This document shows, piece after piece, positions 61,336 to 64,000 of a DNA stretch of 64,000 nt. The notes beneath the pieces are model-generated. The model saw only the letters and a list, made by a program, of their open reading frames with translations. It was not told where the DNA came from and did not search any database. The stretch covers positions 1-64,000 of the forward strand of contig CACWSO010000017.1 of assembly GCA_902763505.1 (NCBI GenBank), given 5' to 3'. A program made the translations under genes and the position numbers. The number at the start of each line of letters is the position of its first letter. Positions within the stretch are counted from its first letter, which is position 1. The DNA comes from an uncultured Eubacteriales bacterium. Lineage in GTDB: Bacteria; Bacillota; Clostridia; Peptostreptococcales; Anaerovoracaceae.

Positions 61336-62284
61336 ATTTATCAGCCGTGTTAAAGAAGAACTGATGGAAATGATCCCGGAGGAACTCAGGGACGGCCTTG
61401 AAATCCAGGACACTATGGTCCTGAAGTCCAACGACCAGAAGCACCATGGTCTGACCTTTAAGAGAGAGGAGTCAGACGCAGCTCCGACGATCTATCTGGA
61501 TGATGCATACGCCAGATTCACCAATGGAGAAGAGCTGCATACGCTCACGGCGGAGCTGAAGGACGCGTACCTGCAGACCCTCAGCATGCCGGAGCCGCAG
61601 AAGATCGACTTTGATTATGACAAGATCAAGGACAAGCTGACGGTCAGACTGCTTGAGATCAAGCGGAACCGTGATTTCCTGTCAACTACGCCGTATATGA
61701 CTGTCGGTCATGGTCTGGCCATGGTCTGCGACATCAAGATGAAGGACGGCGACGAAGGTTCCTGGAGAGCGACCGTGACCCAGAGCATGCTGGAAGGCCA
61801 GAACTACGACAAGAGAGAGCTTTTCATCGCAGCCATGGACAACGCCCAGCTGATCGATCCGCCGATCCTTGTGGATATGGGGCAGGCGCTCTTTACCCAT
61901 GAGGGCGAGAATCTGCTGAAGAGAAGCGAACCACTGCCGCCGGAGGATGTGAGCAATATGTACGTCCTGAGCAATACAGGCGGGATGCTCGGCTCTGCAG
62001 TGCTGTTCTACCCGGATACGCGGGAGCATGTTGCGGAAGTTCTTGGCGAAGGCTACTGCGTGCTCCCATCTTCCCAGCATGAGGTGCTGATCATCCCGGA
62101 TTCCGCCGGAGTCGACAGAGGCGAGCTGGCGGAGATGGTCAGGCAGGCAAATCAGTCTGTGGTCGAGCCGAAGGACGTGCTCACGGACACCGTCTTCCAC
62201 TACGACAGGGATGAGAAGAAGTTTGAGCTTGCGATTCCGCAGGCAGAGAAAGGAACCATGGTCGCTGAATCCGGGAGGTGCTAG
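61322..62284 (+). CDS. DUF5688-like ICE protein
   Basis: This 320-residue soluble protein matches the DUF5688 group found on Gram-positive ICEs, with a central LLEIKRNRDFLSTTPYMTVGHGLAMVCD and a late YCVLPSSQHEVLIIPD block. The function is unknown. The start overlaps the preceding small gene. The PrgI-like start follows after 2 bases. Confidence 0.75.
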   Translation: MTRDEFISRVKEELMEMIPEELRDGLEIQDTMVLKSNDQKHHGLTFKREESDAAPTIYLDDAYARFTNGEELHTLTAELKDAYLQTLSMPEPQKIDFDYDKIKDKLTVRLLEIKRNRDFLSTTPYMTVGHGLAMVCDIKMKDGDEGSWRATVTQSMLEGQNYDKRELFIAAMDNAQLIDPPILVDMGQALFTHEGENLLKRSEPLPPEDVSNMYVLSNTGGMLGSAVLFYPDTREHVAEVLGEGYCVLPSSQHEVLIIPDSAGVDRGELAEMVRQANQSVVEPKDVLTDTVFHYDRDEKKFELAIPQAEKGTMVAESGRC

Positions 62285-62286
62285 CG

Positions 62287-62694
62287 ATGGAAGTGAAGAT
62301 CAATAAGGAGATCCGTGATTACACGGAATCGATGTTCTTCGGACTGTCACTGAGACAGTTCGTTTTTTCTGTGCTGGCATGTCTGATCGCAGTCGGCGTG
62401 TATTTTGGTCTCAGGCCCCTCTTGGGTCTTGAGATCACCAGCTGGCTCTGCATCCTGGCGGCCTTCCCGTTTGCCGTGATCGGATTCCTCAAATACAACG
62501 GCATGACGGCAGAGAGATTCCTTCTGGCATGGTTTCGCTCCACCTTCCTGATTCCGAAGGTCCTGACCTTCGGCAATACCAACGTGTATTACAGGCTTTT
62601 GCAGGAGCCGAAGCAAAAGCAGAAGACGCCGTTTCACAGACGGGGAAGTAGGAAGAAGGGGGTGAAAAGAAAGCATGATCAAAACGCTAAGTAA
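62287..62694 (+). CDS. PrgI/VirB3-like conjugation protein
   Basis: This 135-residue membrane protein has PrgI-type features: VKINKEIRDYTESMFFGLSLRQFVFSV with two helices, and a positively charged C-terminus. It starts at 62287 with GGGAGG upstream. PrgI pairs with the VirB4 ATPase that follows; the two genes overlap by 20 bases. Confidence 0.85.
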   Translation: MEVKINKEIRDYTESMFFGLSLRQFVFSVLACLIAVGVYFGLRPLLGLEITSWLCILAAFPFAVIGFLKYNGMTAERFLLAWFRSTFLIPKVLTFGNTNVYYRLLQEPKQKQKTPFHRRGSRKKGVKRKHDQNAK

Positions 62695-64000
62695 CATCCT
62701 GAAGCAGGACAGGGAGGCCTTCATCATTCCGAAGAAGGTACAGGATATGATCCCGATCCAGACCATCTGGCCTGACGGGATCTTTTTGAACGGCAAAAAC
62801 AAGTTCAGTAAAATGTACCGTTTTACGGATATCAACTATGCGGTGGCGTCCCGGGATGACAAGGAGGGAATGTTCCTGGAGTATTCGGAGCTTCTGAACT
62901 CGCTGGATTCCGGCAGCACTACGAAGATCACCATCAACAACCGCAGGCTGAACCGCCTGGACTTCGAGGAGCAGATCCTGATCCGGATGCAGGAGGATGG
63001 GCTGAATGAATACCGTGAAGAGTACAACCAGATGCTGCTGGACAAAGCCACCGGTAGCAACGCCATCATCCAGGACAAGTATGTGACGATCTCCGTGGTA
63101 CGTAAGAATATCGAGGATGCCCGCATCTACTTTGCGAGAGTAGGCGCGGATATGGTGGCACACTTTGCCAGGCTGGGATCCGTATGCACAGAGATCACTG
63201 CAGTGGAGCGACTGCGGATCATCCATGACTTCATGCGGACCGGGGAAGAGACCAGCTTCTACTTCGACTTGAAGGATCACATGAAGAAAGGACATGACTT
63301 CCGGGACTATATCTGTCCGGACATCTATGAGAACCACGGCGACTATTTCAAAATCGGGAATCGGTTTGGCCGCGTCCTGCTTTTGCGCGATTACGCTGCG
63401 TATATCAGGGACGACATGATCGCGGAGATCACGGACATCAACCGGAATCTGATGCTTTCCGTGGATGTGATCCCGATTCCCACCGATGAGGCGGTGAAGT
63501 TCGTGGAACAAAGGCTTCTTGGTGTCGAAACGAACGCCGCTAACTGGCAGAGACGGCAGAACATGAATAACAACTTTTCCGCAGTTCTCCCGTACGATAT
63601 TGAGCAGCAGCGTAAGGAAACCAGAGACTTTCTGGAGGATCTGACCACGAGAGACCAACGCATGATGTTTGCCGTCATGACGCTGGTACACACGGCAGAT
63701 ACCAAAGAGCAGCTGGATAACGATACCGAGGAGATCATGACTATCGTCAGGAAGAAGCTGTGCCAGATGAGCATTTTGAAACAGCAGCAGCTGGACGGGC
63801 TTAAGACCACGCTGCCGTATGGCACTCGAAAGATCGACGCCTTCCGCACACTGACCACGGAGTCGCTGGCAGTCCTCATGCCGTTCAGAGTACAGGAGGT
63901 CTATGACCGCCACGGCATCTATTACGGGCAGAACGTCATCAGCAAAAACATGATGATCGCAGACAGAAGGAGGCTGCTCAACGGAAATTCCTTCATCCTG
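62675..64000 (+). CDS. VirB4/TraE-type conjugative ATPase (partial)
   Basis: The frame runs from ATG 62675 (MIKTLSNILKQDREAF) to the window end with 442 codons and no stop. The N-terminal VirB4-like region is visible, with QTIWPDGIFLNGKNKFSKMY and later sequence typical of this ATPase up to a point just before the expected Walker A. The last visible residues are ADRRRLLNGNSFIL. It supplies energy for the secretion channel. It overlaps the PrgI-like gene by 20 bases. The right half lies outside the window. Confidence 0.9.
   Translation, partial: MIKTLSNILKQDREAFIIPKKVQDMIPIQTIWPDGIFLNGKNKFSKMYRFTDINYAVASRDDKEGMFLEYSELLNSLDSGSTTKITINNRRLNRLDFEEQILIRMQEDGLNEYREEYNQMLLDKATGSNAIIQDKYVTISVVRKNIEDARIYFARVGADMVAHFARLGSVCTEITAVERLRIIHDFMRTGEETSFYFDLKDHMKKGHDFRDYICPDIYENHGDYFKIGNRFGRVLLLRDYAAYIRDDMIAEITDINRNLMLSVDVIPIPTDEAVKFVEQRLLGVETNAANWQRRQNMNNNFSAVLPYDIEQQRKETRDFLEDLTTRDQRMMFAVMTLVHTADTKEQLDNDTEEIMTIVRKKLCQMSILKQQQLDGLKTTLPYGTRKIDAFRTLTTESLAVLMPFRVQEVYDRHGIYYGQNVISKNMMIADRRRLLNGNSFIL

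Larger units (their letters stand above)
38255..64000. mobile_element. Integrative conjugative element, left end, runs off window
   Basis: From the rlmD stop onwards the gene content is that of a Gram-positive conjugative element resembling the Tn1549 group. It has partition genes, a surface protein, ArdC, a Toprim protein, an oriT-like region, MobC, relaxase, PcfB-like, VirD4, pilin-like, TrbL, PrgI and VirB4 genes, nearly all on the plus strand. The integrase, the remaining mating genes and the right boundary lie outside the window. Two AT-rich cargo segments (about 47.2-50.15 kb and 58.7-60.3 kb) break the otherwise GC-richer backbone. The left boundary near 38255 is inferred from gene content only. 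Confidence 0.88.

Overview
The window reads as a chromosomal segment of an anaerobic, amino-acid-fermenting member of the Bacillota (Clostridia). Evidence: a WhiA/RapZ/MurB block of Gram-positive type, strong AGGAGG-type ribosome binding sites, GTG and TTG starts, T-tailed hairpin terminators, and many enzymes of amino acid and amine breakdown. A placement near Peptostreptococcales/Anaerovoracaceae fits but is inference; no rRNA or other decisive marker is present.

Region 1 (about 1-6.4 kb): a LuxR-type regulator faces an operon of two divergent glycine-dehydrogenase-like PLP subunits, an ATP-NAD/AcoX-type kinase and an NAD-type short-chain dehydrogenase. No gcvT, gcvH or lipoamide dehydrogenase is nearby. 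Region 2 (6.4-7.6 kb): decayed mobile DNA, with a RepA-type ATPase fragment and a tRNA-Ala 3'-end-like sequence. Region 3 (7.6-11.05 kb): a double-PAS hybrid histidine kinase and a YihY membrane protein.

Region 4 (11.2-19.5 kb): an apparent amine-catabolism neighbourhood with two YtcJ-like amidohydrolases, an EutH-like transporter, an AraC regulator, a class III aminotransferase, an SDR and a DsrE-like protein. Region 5 (19.6-26.7 kb): an Fe-S reductase-like protein, a Xaa-Pro peptidase with an APC permease, two divergent paralogous GNAT acetyltransferases, and exonuclease III. Region 6 (26.8-27.15 kb): tRNA-Arg(ACG) with a duplicated 3' end and a structured repeat. Region 7 (27.3-38.25 kb): D-serine dehydratase, a thioesterase, a run with a Fic-like protein and an AI-2E family transporter, a MurB-PHP fusion, rapZ, a 3-keto-5-aminohexanoate cleavage enzyme, whiA and rlmD.

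Region 8 (38.26 kb to the window end): an integrative conjugative element (ICE) abutting the 3' end of rlmD and running off the right edge. It carries a broken parA with parB, a large sortase-anchored surface protein, small accessory genes, a RadC-like protein, ArdC, a Toprim protein, an oriT-like repeat region, MobC, relaxase, PcfB-like protein, VirD4, a VirB2-like pilin, TrbL/VirB6, PrgI/VirB3 and VirB4. Two AT-rich cargo inserts interrupt it. One encodes a membrane-anchored protein with a C-terminal barnase-type RNase domain, followed by a barstar-nitroreductase fusion. The other encodes a GTPase with a hydrophobic C-terminal region. The barnase/barstar-nitroreductase pair and the orphan P-protein operon are the most unusual systems here.
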